The notes beneath the pieces are model-generated. The model had not been told where the DNA came from and did not search any database. It saw only the letters and a list, made by a program, of their open reading frames with translations. Position numbers and translations under genes: made by a program. This document shows, in pieces, positions 36,466 through 44,775 of a stretch of DNA of 64,000 bases. Each line of letters begins with the position of its first letter. Within the stretch, counting starts at the first letter, position 1. This DNA comes from Pseudoduganella armeniaca (GTDB taxonomy: Bacteria > Pseudomonadota > Gammaproteobacteria > Burkholderiales > Burkholderiaceae_D), in assembly GCF_003028855.1 (NCBI RefSeq), contig NZ_CP028324.1, positions 5,332,001-5,396,000 on the forward strand, given 5' to 3'.

Positions 36466-37671
36466 ATGACGCCAGCCGCAGCCCCTGTCCTGACCTGGTA
36501 CCGCTGGCGCCTGGCGTATTTCGTGCGTGCATCGGCAACGCTGTACCGTCGCTGGAGCCAGGTCGTGGCGGTCGCGCTCGCGCTGGGTGGCCTGGCGCTG
36601 GTGGAGCGGCCCGAGCTGTTGGCCGGCCCGCTGCCGCATTTCCGCGTCGCGCCGGCCAACTGGGCGCTGGGCGCCAGCGCCGCCGGCACCTGGCTGGCGC
36701 TCGTGCTGGCCTGGGCCAGCATGCATCGCGAGGCGGTGCGCGGCGGCCTGCTGGCGCACTACGCCGCCTCGTTGCCGCTGGCGGCGCGCAGCCGCGCCCT
36801 GGTCGACCTGGCCCTGCTGGCCGCATCCCTGGCCGTGTTTGCCGTGCCGTTCGGCGCGGCACTGCTGTTTGCGGCCCGCGCCCACGACCTGGGCGGCGCG
36901 GACGGCCGCTTCCTCGTTTATCTAAGCGTGCTGGCCGTGCTGACGGTGGTTGCCGCCCGCGCCGCCGTATTCGGCTGGACCAGCGCGGCGCGGATCCTGT
37001 TGACGGGCGGCGTCGGCGTGCTGGCCGGCGCGCCCTTGCTGGCGAACGCCTGGGCTGCGGGCGCATTGCTGGCCGCCACAGCGGCTGCCGGCTGCCTCCT
37101 GCTCGCCCGGCCGGTGCCCAATGTGCCTCGGTCCGACGGCCGCAACGGCGGCGAAGCGGGCTGGCTGCTGCTGCTGCGCCTGCAGGGCCAGCTGCTGTGG
37201 CGGCACGCGCATGCCGTGCTGGTGCGGCTGGCGGCGGCCGCCTTGCCGCTGTGCGGCGCGTTGTGGCTGATCGTGGGCGTGGGCAAGGTGGCCGACGGGC
37301 CCGTACTGCTGCACATCGCCGCGGCGCTGGGCGCCGGCATCATGAGCGGTTTCTTTAACCAGTTCGTCAGCGGGCGCGCACCGCTGGCGGCCTGGCTGCG
37401 CGCCCTGCCCTGGGCACTGCCCCGCCTGGTGTTGGCGGAACACCTGGTGGTATGGACCGGCACGGCATTGCTGTTCGGCGCCGCCTGGGCCGTGCTCGCC
37501 GTCGCATGCGGCCCAGCGACGGCACTGCCGGCCACGATGTTGCGCACCGGCCTGTACTGGCTGGCCTGGCTGCCGCTGTTCGGCCTTCCCATCATCGTGC
37601 GGCACCGCGATGGCATCCTGTTCAAGATCGCGCTGGCCGTGCCGGCGCTGACCGTGGCACTCTATTCATGA
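36466..37671 (+). CDS. ABC-exporter membrane subunit (putative)
   Basis: A 401-residue very hydrophobic Ala/Leu-rich protein with roughly ten transmembrane helices and a soluble N-terminus. It is not a family I recognise by motif. Its stop overlaps the start of an ABC ATPase gene by 4 nt (ATGA), so it is most likely the permease subunit. The start is uncertain: ATG at 36466 lacks a clear Shine-Dalgarno, and a TTG at 36418 is in frame. The IS element inserted 81 bp upstream, between this gene and whatever promoter previously lay there. Confidence 0.7.
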   Translation: MTPAAAPVLTWYRWRLAYFVRASATLYRRWSQVVAVALALGGLALVERPELLAGPLPHFRVAPANWALGASAAGTWLALVLAWASMHREAVRGGLLAHYAASLPLAARSRALVDLALLAASLAVFAVPFGAALLFAARAHDLGGADGRFLVYLSVLAVLTVVAARAAVFGWTSAARILLTGGVGVLAGAPLLANAWAAGALLAATAAAGCLLLARPVPNVPRSDGRNGGEAGWLLLLRLQGQLLWRHAHAVLVRLAAAALPLCGALWLIVGVGKVADGPVLLHIAAALGAGIMSGFFNQFVSGRAPLAAWLRALPWALPRLVLAEHLVVWTGTALLFGAAWAVLAVACGPATALPATMLRTGLYWLAWLPLFGLPIIVRHRDGILFKIALAVPALTVALYS

Positions 37672-38288
37672 CCGCAATCCCGCTCCTGGCCGTCGACGGC
37701 CTCGCCATGCGCTTCGGCGCCCAGCAACTGTTCAACGGCCTGGACTTCACGGCCGGTCCCGGCGCCGTCGCCCTCGTCGGTCCGAACGGCACCGGCAAAT
37801 CCACCCTGCTGACGCTGCTGGCGGGTATTGCCACGCCGCAGGCGGGCACGATCCGCATTGCCGGCCACGTGCTGGCGCAGGCGCCGCACCAGGCCAAGCG
37901 GAACCTGGCTTACGTGCCGGACGAGTCGGTGGCGTACGACTTCATGACGGGCGCCCAGTTCCTTGGCATGGTCGATGCGTTGCGCGGCACGCGTGACGCG
38001 CCGCAGGCTGCCCCGCTGATCGCCGGCCTGGGTTTGACGGCGCATGTGGACAAGCGCTTCGCCGCCATGTCGCTGGGCACGCGCAAGAAGTTCATGCTGG
38101 CGGCCGGCCTGATGGGCGGCGCGCCCGTGGTGCTGATGGACGAGCCCAGCAACGGCATCGATGCCGACGCCAAGGCCTGGTTGGCCAGGCTGATCCGGCA
38201 GCAGGCCGCCACGCGCCTGCTGCTGTTCTCCACCCATGACAGCGAGCTGATCGAGGCGACGGGTGCCGGACTGCTGCGGCTGGGCTGA
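37668..38288 (+). CDS. ABC transporter ATP-binding protein
   Basis: A 206-residue ABC ATPase, one nucleotide-binding domain. Walker A is GPNGTGKS (38-45), and the Walker B stretch is VVLMDEPSNGID with a D-loop-like end. The signature region reads MSLGTRKKF, so the usual LSGGQ is degenerate (SLGTR), as in several exporter ATPases. A His of the switch is in STHDSE. It is coupled to the upstream membrane protein (ATGA overlap), forming a two-gene exporter whose substrate is unknown. The domain is short compared with the typical 230-250 residues. Confidence 0.9.
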   Translation: MTAIPLLAVDGLAMRFGAQQLFNGLDFTAGPGAVALVGPNGTGKSTLLTLLAGIATPQAGTIRIAGHVLAQAPHQAKRNLAYVPDESVAYDFMTGAQFLGMVDALRGTRDAPQAAPLIAGLGLTAHVDKRFAAMSLGTRKKFMLAAGLMGGAPVVLMDEPSNGIDADAKAWLARLIRQQAATRLLLFSTHDSELIEATGAGLLRLG

Positions 38289-38289
38289 C

Positions 38290-38889
38290 CTACCAGACCC
38301 GGTACACCTGCCCCGTCTGGGCGCCGTCCACGCTGCGGCTGTAGGCCAGCGCCACGCGGCGTGCGTCGGCGGATTCGAAGCCGTGGAAGTAGTCGCCATA
38401 CTGGGGCAGCGACTCCGTCAGCACGGTCGGATCGACCAGGTTGATACGCTGGGCGCGCGGCAGCTCGATGGCGGCGCCGACGACAAACCCTTCCAGCGCG
38501 CGGTTGACCGTGCTGGCGTTGGCGCCGAAACGAATCGGCTGTTGGCCGACGATGCCGCCGGTCAGCGTGATGCTGCCGCCGTCGTTCAAGCGGTGCTGCG
38601 CCGCCAGCGCGACATGGACCTGGCCCATCAGCTTGCTGTCCAGGCCGAGGCGGAACTGCTCCGGCGTCATGTCCGCCAGTGGTCCGAAGTGCAGGTCGCC
38701 CGCCGCGACCACGACGCCGTCCACCGGCCCGGTGTGCGCGAACAAGGCGGCCACGTCGGCCGGGTCTTCGATACGGACGCGGTATTGACCGCTGTTGCGC
38801 CCGGCCGTGATGACGTCGTGGCGCGCGCCCAGTTGCTCGACGACCGCCTTGCCGATGGTGCCGGCGGCACCGATGACGATGATTTTCAT
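38290..38889 (-). CDS. Short-chain dehydrogenase/reductase
   Basis: A 199-residue Rossmann-fold oxidoreductase. GAAGTIGKAV is the cofactor loop, and GRNSGQYRV follows strand 2 as in NADP(H)-preferring members. The usual Tyr-x-x-x-Lys is missing: the region reads ANASTVNRALEGF. This is normal for this small SDR subgroup, so the catalytic residues remain unclear. AGGAGG supports the ATG at 38889; an in-frame ATG is 27 nt upstream. It is divergent from a LysR gene and likely its target. Confidence 0.85.
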   Translation of the reverse strand: MKIIVIGAAGTIGKAVVEQLGARHDVITAGRNSGQYRVRIEDPADVAALFAHTGPVDGVVVAAGDLHFGPLADMTPEQFRLGLDSKLMGQVHVALAAQHRLNDGGSITLTGGIVGQQPIRFGANASTVNRALEGFVVGAAIELPRAQRINLVDPTVLTESLPQYGDYFHGFESADARRVALAYSRSVDGAQTGQVYRVW

Positions 38890-38956
38890 TGCCTGTCCTC
38901 CTGTGGTTGGTGTCAAGGCAGTATGATCCGGAACGGTTCGGCGATAAATGCGCTGG

Positions 38957-38969
38957 AATGACGGTCATT
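38957..38969. promoter_or_regulatory. Palindrome in the SDR/LysR divergent spacer
   Basis: AATGAC-G-GTCATT, a 13-nt perfect palindrome, ends 18 nt before the LysR start codon. It is a candidate LysR binding site in the 98-bp spacer shared with the SDR gene. Confidence 0.45.
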
Positions 38970-38987
38970 ACTAACCAGAGATTCGGG

Positions 38988-39866
38988 ATGGACAAGCTGA
39001 AAAGCATGCAGGTCTTCGTGGCGGCCGTGGACGCCGGCAGCTTTGCCGGCGCAGCCGAGCGCTGCGCCATGTCGGCCGTGATGGTCGGCAAGCACATTCG
39101 CCAGCTCGAGACGCTGCTGGGCGCCTCGCTGCTGACGCGCACGACCCGGCGCCATGCGCTGACGGAGATCGGCCGCCAATATGCGGCACAGTGCCGCCAG
39201 ATCCTGGCCCAGATCGACGCGGCCGAATCGATAGCGGAAAGCATGCGGGCGGCACCGCGCGGCCTGTTGCGGGTGACGGCGCCGGTATCGTTCGGCGCGC
39301 AGTGGCTCAGTCCCGCGGTGGCGGACTATCTGGCGCGCGGGCCGGACGTGGCGGTGGAACTGAACCTGAACGACCGCATGGTGGACATGGTGGAGGAAGG
39401 CTTCGACGTGGCCCTGCGGGTGGGGCCCCTGCCCGATTCAGGCCTGGTGGCGCGGCCGCTGCGGCCGTATGGCATGACGATCTGCGCGGCGCCCTCCTAC
39501 CTGGCGCGCCACGGCACGCCGCAAACGCCGGCGGACCTGGCCGCGCACGAATGCCTGGAATTCACGGGATGGGATGCGCAGACGCGCTGGCAATTGAAGG
39601 GAGAGAAGGACGGCCGCCACGTGCGGCCCGGGCGCATCCGCGCCAACAATACGCAGGCGCTGCGCATGGCGGCGCTGGCCGGCTTCGGCATCGTCATGCA
39701 GGCCGAAACCATCCTGCGACCCGACATCGCGGCCGGCCTGCTGGTGCCCCTGCTGCAGGACTACCTGCCGCCGCCACGGCCGATGCACGTGCTGTACTCG
39801 CGCGACCGGCAGGCCACGCCGAAGCTGACGACGTTTGTCGAGTTTTTGCTGGAGCGCTTTGGGTAG
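38988..39866 (+). CDS. LysR-family transcriptional regulator
   Basis: A 292-residue regulator. The HTH (residues 1-60) includes MQVFVAAVDAGSFAGAAE and LETLLGASLLTRTTRRHALTEIG. The substrate-binding domain begins near residue 90 (RGLLRVTAPVSFGAQWLSP) and has FDVALRVGPLPDSGLVARPL. It belongs to the group that controls an adjacent, divergent oxidoreductase gene. The frame is open to 38889, but the ATG at 38988 gives the standard N-terminus. The effector is unknown. Confidence 0.93.
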   Translation: MDKLKSMQVFVAAVDAGSFAGAAERCAMSAVMVGKHIRQLETLLGASLLTRTTRRHALTEIGRQYAAQCRQILAQIDAAESIAESMRAAPRGLLRVTAPVSFGAQWLSPAVADYLARGPDVAVELNLNDRMVDMVEEGFDVALRVGPLPDSGLVARPLRPYGMTICAAPSYLARHGTPQTPADLAAHECLEFTGWDAQTRWQLKGEKDGRHVRPGRIRANNTQALRMAALAGFGIVMQAETILRPDIAAGLLVPLLQDYLPPPRPMHVLYSRDRQATPKLTTFVEFLLERFG

Positions 39867-39917
39867 GTGTTCCCGGAGAGAGAGACCCGATTTGCAGTCG
39901 GCTTGAGAGCAACCCAT

Positions 39918-39970
39918 GGTGACAGGCACCTGTTTGCGGGTCGAAGACCCGCAAACAGGTGCCTGTCACC
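39918..39970. repeat. Hairpin repeat, family A
   Basis: A perfect 25-bp stem with a GAA loop. Outer arm GGTGACAGGCACC is followed by the inner arm TGTTTGCGGGTC, each with its exact complement on the other side. It lies between the convergent LysR and nitroreductase genes. Same outer arm as the copy at 48596; the inner arm differs. Confidence 0.95.
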
Positions 39971-39976
39971 GGGGGC

Positions 39977-40612
39977 TTACGCGACTTCGGTGATGAACTG
40001 CGCGCGCGGGCGGCGCACTTTCGGCAGGTTGACCAGCCAGTCGTTCTCGGCCTTGCGGTAGCCCAGCGGCAGCATGACGACGCTCTTCAGGCCGCGCGCA
40101 CGCAGGCCCAGGATCTCATCGACGGCGGCCGGATCGAAGCCTTCCATCGGCGTGCAGTCCACTTCCTCGAACGCGGCGGCGATGACGGCCGCGCCGAAGC
40201 CGATGTAGGCCTGGCGGGCGGCGTGCTCGAAGTTCACTTGCGTGCCACGGCCCGGGTAGGTGGCCAGCAGCTGCTGGCGGTAGGCTTCCCAGCCTTCGTT
40301 CTTGAAGCCGCGCACGTCGTTGGTGTAGTCGAACATGGCGTTGATGCGCTCGGGCGTGTAGTCGTCCCATGCGGCGAACACCAGCAGGTGCGAGCCGTCC
40401 GTCACCTGGGCCTGGTTCCAGGCCACCGCCTTGATCTTCTCGCGCAGCTCGGCATTGGTCACGACGAGGATCTCGAACGGCTGCAGGCCGCTCGACGTCG
40501 GTGCCAGGCGGGCCGCCTCGAGCATGCGCTCGACCTTGTCGGCCGGCACGGCGCGTTCGGCATCCATGGCCTTGGTGGCATAGCGCCACTGCAGTTTGTC
40601 CAGTAATTGCAT
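39977..40612 (-). CDS. Nitroreductase-family NAD(P)H oxidoreductase
   Basis: A 211-residue FMN enzyme of the nitroreductase fold. LQWRYATKAMD is the N-terminal helix, RLAPTSSGLQPFEILVV the FMN-binding loop, and LPLGYRK the C-terminal flavin contact. It reduces nitroaromatics or quinones, or acts on an unknown natural substrate. Start at 40612 has AAGGAAG. The frame is open far upstream through the antisense of the LysR gene, so the 5' end had to be set by this ribosome site. It is divergent from the LysR gene at 40709. Confidence 0.92.
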   Translation of the reverse strand: MQLLDKLQWRYATKAMDAERAVPADKVERMLEAARLAPTSSGLQPFEILVVTNAELREKIKAVAWNQAQVTDGSHLLVFAAWDDYTPERINAMFDYTNDVRGFKNEGWEAYRQQLLATYPGRGTQVNFEHAARQAYIGFGAAVIAAAFEEVDCTPMEGFDPAAVDEILGLRARGLKSVVMLPLGYRKAENDWLVNLPKVRRPRAQFITEVA

Positions 40613-40708
40613 GCTGCTTCCTTTCGTTGATCGATAAGTCATTGTATTCTTGCCGCGCGCGTAAACAAATAACGCGTCGAGCAAAACATTTGTTCCACAG
40701 GAGACAAA

Positions 40709-41641
40709 ATGCCCCGCAAATTCGATCACCTGTCCGATGTCGAGGTGCTGCTCAACGTCGTCGAGCACGGCTCGCTGACGGCGGCCGCCGTCGTGCTGGC
40801 GACCACGCCTTCGGTGCTGTCGCGGGCGGTGGCCCGGCTGGAAGCGCGCCTCGGCACGCAGCTGCTGCGCCGCACGACGCGCAGCATGGGCCTGACCGAA
40901 GCGGGCCGCCAGTATGTGGACGAGGCCCGCGCCGCGTTCGCGCTGCTGGACGAGGCCGAACACGCGATTCGCGGCAGCGCCGGCCAGTTGACCGGCCGCG
41001 TGCGCCTGAGCGCCCCCACCAGCTACGGCCACCAGCGCCTGCCCGCCCTGCTGGCGATCTTCGCGCGCCAGTACCCGCTGGTGCAGCTGGAGCTGAACAT
41101 CACCAACCGCAACGTCGACCTGGCCGCCGAAGGCTTCGACCTGGCCATCCGTTCCGGTCCGCTGCCGGACAGCAGCATGGTCGCGCACCGGCTGGAGGAC
41201 GCGCGCGTGGTGCTGTCCGCCTCGCCCGCCTACGTCGCCCAGGCCGGGCCGCTGGAAACATTCGAGGACCTGCAGCGCCAGCGCTGCATTGCCTTCCTGC
41301 GCCCCAGCACGGGACGGGTATCGCCCTGGCACCTGCAGGTGGACGGCCGCGAGATCGACTGGATCCCGCCGTCCGCGCTGGCGGTGTCGGACGACGTGAT
41401 GGGCGTCGTCAGCCTGGCCGAACAGGGCCTGGGCATCACGATGTGCCCGCAATTCATGATCGAGCGCAGCGTCGAGAGCGGCCGGCTGGTCGAAGTGCTG
41501 CCGCAACTGCCGTGCCGCAACCGGCCGTTCTCCGTGGTGTTCGCGCCGCACCGCAACCTCTCCCCGGCCGCGCGGGCGCTGATCGATACCCTCGTGGCCG
41601 CCACGCGCCCTCAGAAAATTCCGGGACAGTCCCGGAGTTGA
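40709..41641 (+). CDS. LysR-family regulator, C-terminus formed by a repeat
   Basis: A 310-residue regulator, HTH at 1-62 (VEHGSLTAAAVVLATTPSVL) and a substrate-binding domain (GQLTGRVRLSAPTSYGHQRL; FDLAIRSGPLPDSSMV). AGGAGA lies before the ATG. It is divergent from the nitroreductase gene, which it probably regulates. The last residues, KIPGQSRS, are encoded by a family C palindrome (41620-41636): the repeat has supplied the 3' end of the gene. Confidence 0.92.
   Translation: MPRKFDHLSDVEVLLNVVEHGSLTAAAVVLATTPSVLSRAVARLEARLGTQLLRRTTRSMGLTEAGRQYVDEARAAFALLDEAEHAIRGSAGQLTGRVRLSAPTSYGHQRLPALLAIFARQYPLVQLELNITNRNVDLAAEGFDLAIRSGPLPDSSMVAHRLEDARVVLSASPAYVAQAGPLETFEDLQRQRCIAFLRPSTGRVSPWHLQVDGREIDWIPPSALAVSDDVMGVVSLAEQGLGITMCPQFMIERSVESGRLVEVLPQLPCRNRPFSVVFAPHRNLSPAARALIDTLVAATRPQKIPGQSRS
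41620..41636. repeat. Palindrome repeat, family C
   Basis: TCCGGGACAGTCCCGGA, overlapping the 3' end of the LysR gene. It is imperfect in its centre compared with 41661-41681. Confidence 0.85.
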
Positions 41642-41660
41642 TACCCGCGACAGTCAGAGG

Positions 41661-41681
41661 ATTCCGGGACTGTCCCGGAAT
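41661..41681. repeat. Palindrome repeat, family C
   Basis: A 21-nt palindrome, ATTCCGGGA-CTG-TCCCGGAAT, between the convergent LysR and NodT-like genes. Nearly the same sequence recurs at 56265-56286. Confidence 0.9.
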
Positions 41682-41693
41682 GCGCTGACCCGG

Positions 41694-43148
41694 TCAGCGG
41701 GCCTGCGCCAGCGTTGCCAGCCGGCCTTCCGGCTGCCAGCCGGCGCCCAGGGCGCGGGCGACGGAGACGGCGGCGAGCAGGCGCTGCGTACCGATCTGCA
41801 CGCCGGCCCGGTCGGCGGCCAGCGCGCTGCGCTGGGCGTCCGTCACGTCCAGGTAGGTCGACAGGCCGCGCTCGTAGCGGGCGCGCGCCACCAGGTAGGC
41901 GCGCTGCGCCGCTTCGCGCGACACGCCCTGCACCTTGTCCTGCTGCTGCTTCTGGCGCACGTCCGACAGCGCGTCCTCGACTTCGCGCAGCGCCGTGAGC
42001 AGGCGCTCCTGGTGATTGGCGACGGCTTCCTCGTAGCGCGCCTTGGCGGCGGCCAGGTTGGCCTTGTTGCGGCCGCCATCCAGGATCGGCAGCGACACCG
42101 CCAGCGGCCCAAAGCTGAACTGGCGCGAGCCGCCCTTGGCGATCTCGGACAGGCTCTCGGAAGCGAAGCCGAAGTTCCCCGTCAGCGAGACGGACGGATA
42201 GAACGCCCCTTCGGCCACGCCTACCTGCGCATTGGCCGCCTTCAAACTGGCCACGCTGGCCGCCAGGTCGGGCCGCTGGCCCAGCAGGCTGGCCGGCAGG
42301 CCGACCGGAATGGCGGGCGGCTGCGGCAACCGCGCGCCCTGCGCGGCCGGCAATACTGGTGTCGTGGGCGAGGCACCCAGCAGCACGGCCAGGCCGTGTT
42401 CCAGCGCGTTGCGCTGGCGCTGCACTTCCTCCAGGTCCGCTTCCGCGTTGGCGCGCTCGATACGGGCGCGCGCCGTATCCAGTTCGTTCGACAACCCGGC
42501 TTCGAAGCGCGCCGTCACCAGCTGCTCGGTCTCGCGGCGGGTATCGAGCGCACCGCGCAAAATCGCCATCTCGGCATCCAGGCCGCGCAGCTGGAAATAA
42601 GTGGTCGCCACCTGCGTCGTCAGCATCGTCAAGACGCCGTCGCGATCGGCCTGCGCCGCCAGCGCCTGCGCGTCCGCCGCTTCGACGGCGCGGCGCACGC
42701 GGCCCAGCAGGTCGATCTCGTACGAGAAGCCGGTGCCGACCGAGTAGTTGTTGCCGCTGATGGCGCGCCGGCCCAGCGCGATACCCTGCGAGGTGTTGGC
42801 CGACGTCCGCGAATTCGACACGCCCGCGCTGACGTTCAGCTGCGGCCCTTCGTTGGCACGTACGACGCCCAGCTGCGCTTCGCCCTGCAGCAAGCGCTGC
42901 GCCGCCGCCTGCACGGTCGGGCTGTCGCGCAGTGCGCGCTGTTCCAGCTCGGCCAGGGTGGCGTCGCCGAACACGCTCCACCACTCGCGCGGCAGGTGCG
43001 CCGCGGCGGCGTCGCCGGCGGCATTGCTGAAGGTCGGGGCCGCGACGTTGGCCGGGGCCTTGAAGTCGTTGCCCACGGTGGCGCAACCGGACAGCAACAG
43101 GGTGGCCGAAGCGACGGCCAGCGAGATTTTTTTCATACCGATAAACAT
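41694..43148 (-). CDS. NodT-family outer-membrane efflux lipoprotein
   Basis: A 484-residue outer-membrane channel of the OprM/NodT group, the third component of a tripartite drug pump. The N-terminus has a lipobox, LLLSGC, so the protein is lipid-anchored. Two repeats of the OEP domain are visible (first near YEIDLLGRVRRAVEAADAQ, second near AQVGVAEGAFYPSVSLTGN). GAGGG 7 nt upstream selects the ATG at 43148. It is the last gene of the emrA-emrB-nodT order on the minus strand, with an overlap into the emrB-like gene upstream of 19 nt in its untranslated leader. Confidence 0.92.
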   Translation of the reverse strand: MFIGMKKISLAVASATLLLSGCATVGNDFKAPANVAAPTFSNAAGDAAAAHLPREWWSVFGDATLAELEQRALRDSPTVQAAAQRLLQGEAQLGVVRANEGPQLNVSAGVSNSRTSANTSQGIALGRRAISGNNYSVGTGFSYEIDLLGRVRRAVEAADAQALAAQADRDGVLTMLTTQVATTYFQLRGLDAEMAILRGALDTRRETEQLVTARFEAGLSNELDTARARIERANAEADLEEVQRQRNALEHGLAVLLGASPTTPVLPAAQGARLPQPPAIPVGLPASLLGQRPDLAASVASLKAANAQVGVAEGAFYPSVSLTGNFGFASESLSEIAKGGSRQFSFGPLAVSLPILDGGRNKANLAAAKARYEEAVANHQERLLTALREVEDALSDVRQKQQQDKVQGVSREAAQRAYLVARARYERGLSTYLDVTDAQRSALAADRAGVQIGTQRLLAAVSVARALGAGWQPEGRLATLAQAR

Positions 43149-43167
43149 AACGAACCCTCTTGTTGGT

Positions 43168-44757
43168 TTAGTGCGCGCCGCCACCGCCGCCGCTGGGCGA
43201 CTTGACCTTGTCCGACAGCCACAGGATCAGGATGCAGGACAGCAGGATGCCGCCGACGAGGAAGAAGCCGTCGTTGTAGGCCATCACGAAGCTCTCGCGC
43301 CGCACGATGCCGTCGATCGCCTTCAGCGCCTTGTCGGCCGCGTTGACGGGGTCGAAGCCCTGCGCGACGAACGACTGCGTCAGCTGGTCCAGGCGCTGCT
43401 GCGTGGCCAGCGAGAAGCCGGTGATCGATTCGCCCAGGCGCTGCGAGTGGAAGTGCTCGCGCTGCGTCAGCGACGTGGCCAGCAGCGCGATGCCGATCGA
43501 GCCGCCCAGGTTGCGCGTCATGTTCGACAGGCTCGAAGCCGACGGCACGTCCTTCGGCGCGATGCCGTTCATGGCGAAGTTCGACAAGGTCAGCATGACG
43601 AACGGCTGGCCCAGCGCGCGGATGATCTGCGACAGCATCAGCTGGTCGTAGCCCGTCGTGGCGTCCATGTAGGCGTTCATCAGGCAGGAGCCGCCGAACA
43701 GCAGCAGGCCGATCGAGCACAGGATGCGGTTATCGACCTTGCCCGACAGCTTGGCGGCAAACGGCATGATGAACAGCTGCGGCAGGCCGACCCACATGAT
43801 CACTTCGCCGATCTGCATCGGCGAGTAGCCGGCGATCTGGCCCAGGAACAGCGGCAGCAGGAACGACGAGCCATACAGGCCCATGCCCATCACGGCCGAC
43901 AGCACCGAGGCCACCAGGAAGTTGCGCTGGCCGTACAGGCGCAGGTCGACGAACGGATGCTCGCGCGTGGTGCTGGTGACGATCCAGCCCAGCAGGCCGA
44001 CGATGGCCAGGCCGGCGAAGGTGATGATGAAGGCGGAGTCGAACCAGTCCTTGCTGTTGCCCTCCTCCAGGAAGATCGTCAGCGAGCCCAGGCCCAGCGC
44101 CATGAAGCCGATGCCCAGCCAGTCGGCGTTCCACAGCTGGTCCAGCCGCTTGGCCTCCTTGTCGAGGCCATACGCGATACCGGCCATCAGCAAGAGGCCC
44201 GGAATCCAGTTGATGTAGAAGATCGACGGCCAGCCGTACAGCTCCGACAGGTAGCCGCCCAGGGTCGGCCCCATGGCCGGCGCCAGCGTCGCGGTCAGGC
44301 CGAACAGCGCCATGCCGGTCGCGCGCTTGGATGCGGGCAGCTTGACCATCACCAGCGTCATCGCCATCGGGATCAGCGCGCCGCCGGTGAAGCCCTGCAT
44401 CATGCGGAACACGATCATGCTTTCCAGGTTCCAGGCGAAGCCGCACAGCGTGGAAAACACCAGGAACAGCGCGGTCGTGCCCATCATGTAGCCGCGCAGC
44501 GAAAACACGCGCGTCAAGAGCGCGGTCAGCGGAATGACGATGATCTCGGCGACCAGGTAGGCGGTGGAGATCCACGAGCCCTCTTCCTGCGTCGCCGACA
44601 GCGAACCGAGGATGTCCTTCAGCGAAGAGTTGGTGATCTGGATGTCGAGGACGGCCATGAAGGCGCCCAGCATGCCGGCGGCCACGGCCACCCAGGTGCG
44701 GGACGAAACCGCCCCCGTCACCGGCACGAAGGCCGGTGGTGCTTGTGTCGAGCTCAT
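43168..44757 (-). CDS. EmrB/QacA-family (DHA2) drug:H+ antiporter
   Basis: A 529-residue MFS antiporter with 14 helices. DHA2 markers are AVLDIQITNSSLKDILG in helix 1, RVFSLRGYMMG (motif A) and LAPAMGPTLGGYLSELYGW (motif C of antiporters). It pumps hydrophobic toxicants through the periplasmic adaptor and outer-membrane channel encoded on either side. AGGAG precedes the ATG. The adaptor gene ends 18 nt upstream, the channel gene follows 19 nt downstream: one operon. Confidence 0.93.
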   Translation of the reverse strand: MSSTQAPPAFVPVTGAVSSRTWVAVAAGMLGAFMAVLDIQITNSSLKDILGSLSATQEEGSWISTAYLVAEIIVIPLTALLTRVFSLRGYMMGTTALFLVFSTLCGFAWNLESMIVFRMMQGFTGGALIPMAMTLVMVKLPASKRATGMALFGLTATLAPAMGPTLGGYLSELYGWPSIFYINWIPGLLLMAGIAYGLDKEAKRLDQLWNADWLGIGFMALGLGSLTIFLEEGNSKDWFDSAFIITFAGLAIVGLLGWIVTSTTREHPFVDLRLYGQRNFLVASVLSAVMGMGLYGSSFLLPLFLGQIAGYSPMQIGEVIMWVGLPQLFIMPFAAKLSGKVDNRILCSIGLLLFGGSCLMNAYMDATTGYDQLMLSQIIRALGQPFVMLTLSNFAMNGIAPKDVPSASSLSNMTRNLGGSIGIALLATSLTQREHFHSQRLGESITGFSLATQQRLDQLTQSFVAQGFDPVNAADKALKAIDGIVRRESFVMAYNDGFFLVGGILLSCILILWLSDKVKSPSGGGGGAH

Positions 44758-44775
44758 GACGAGCGCTCCTGCTGT

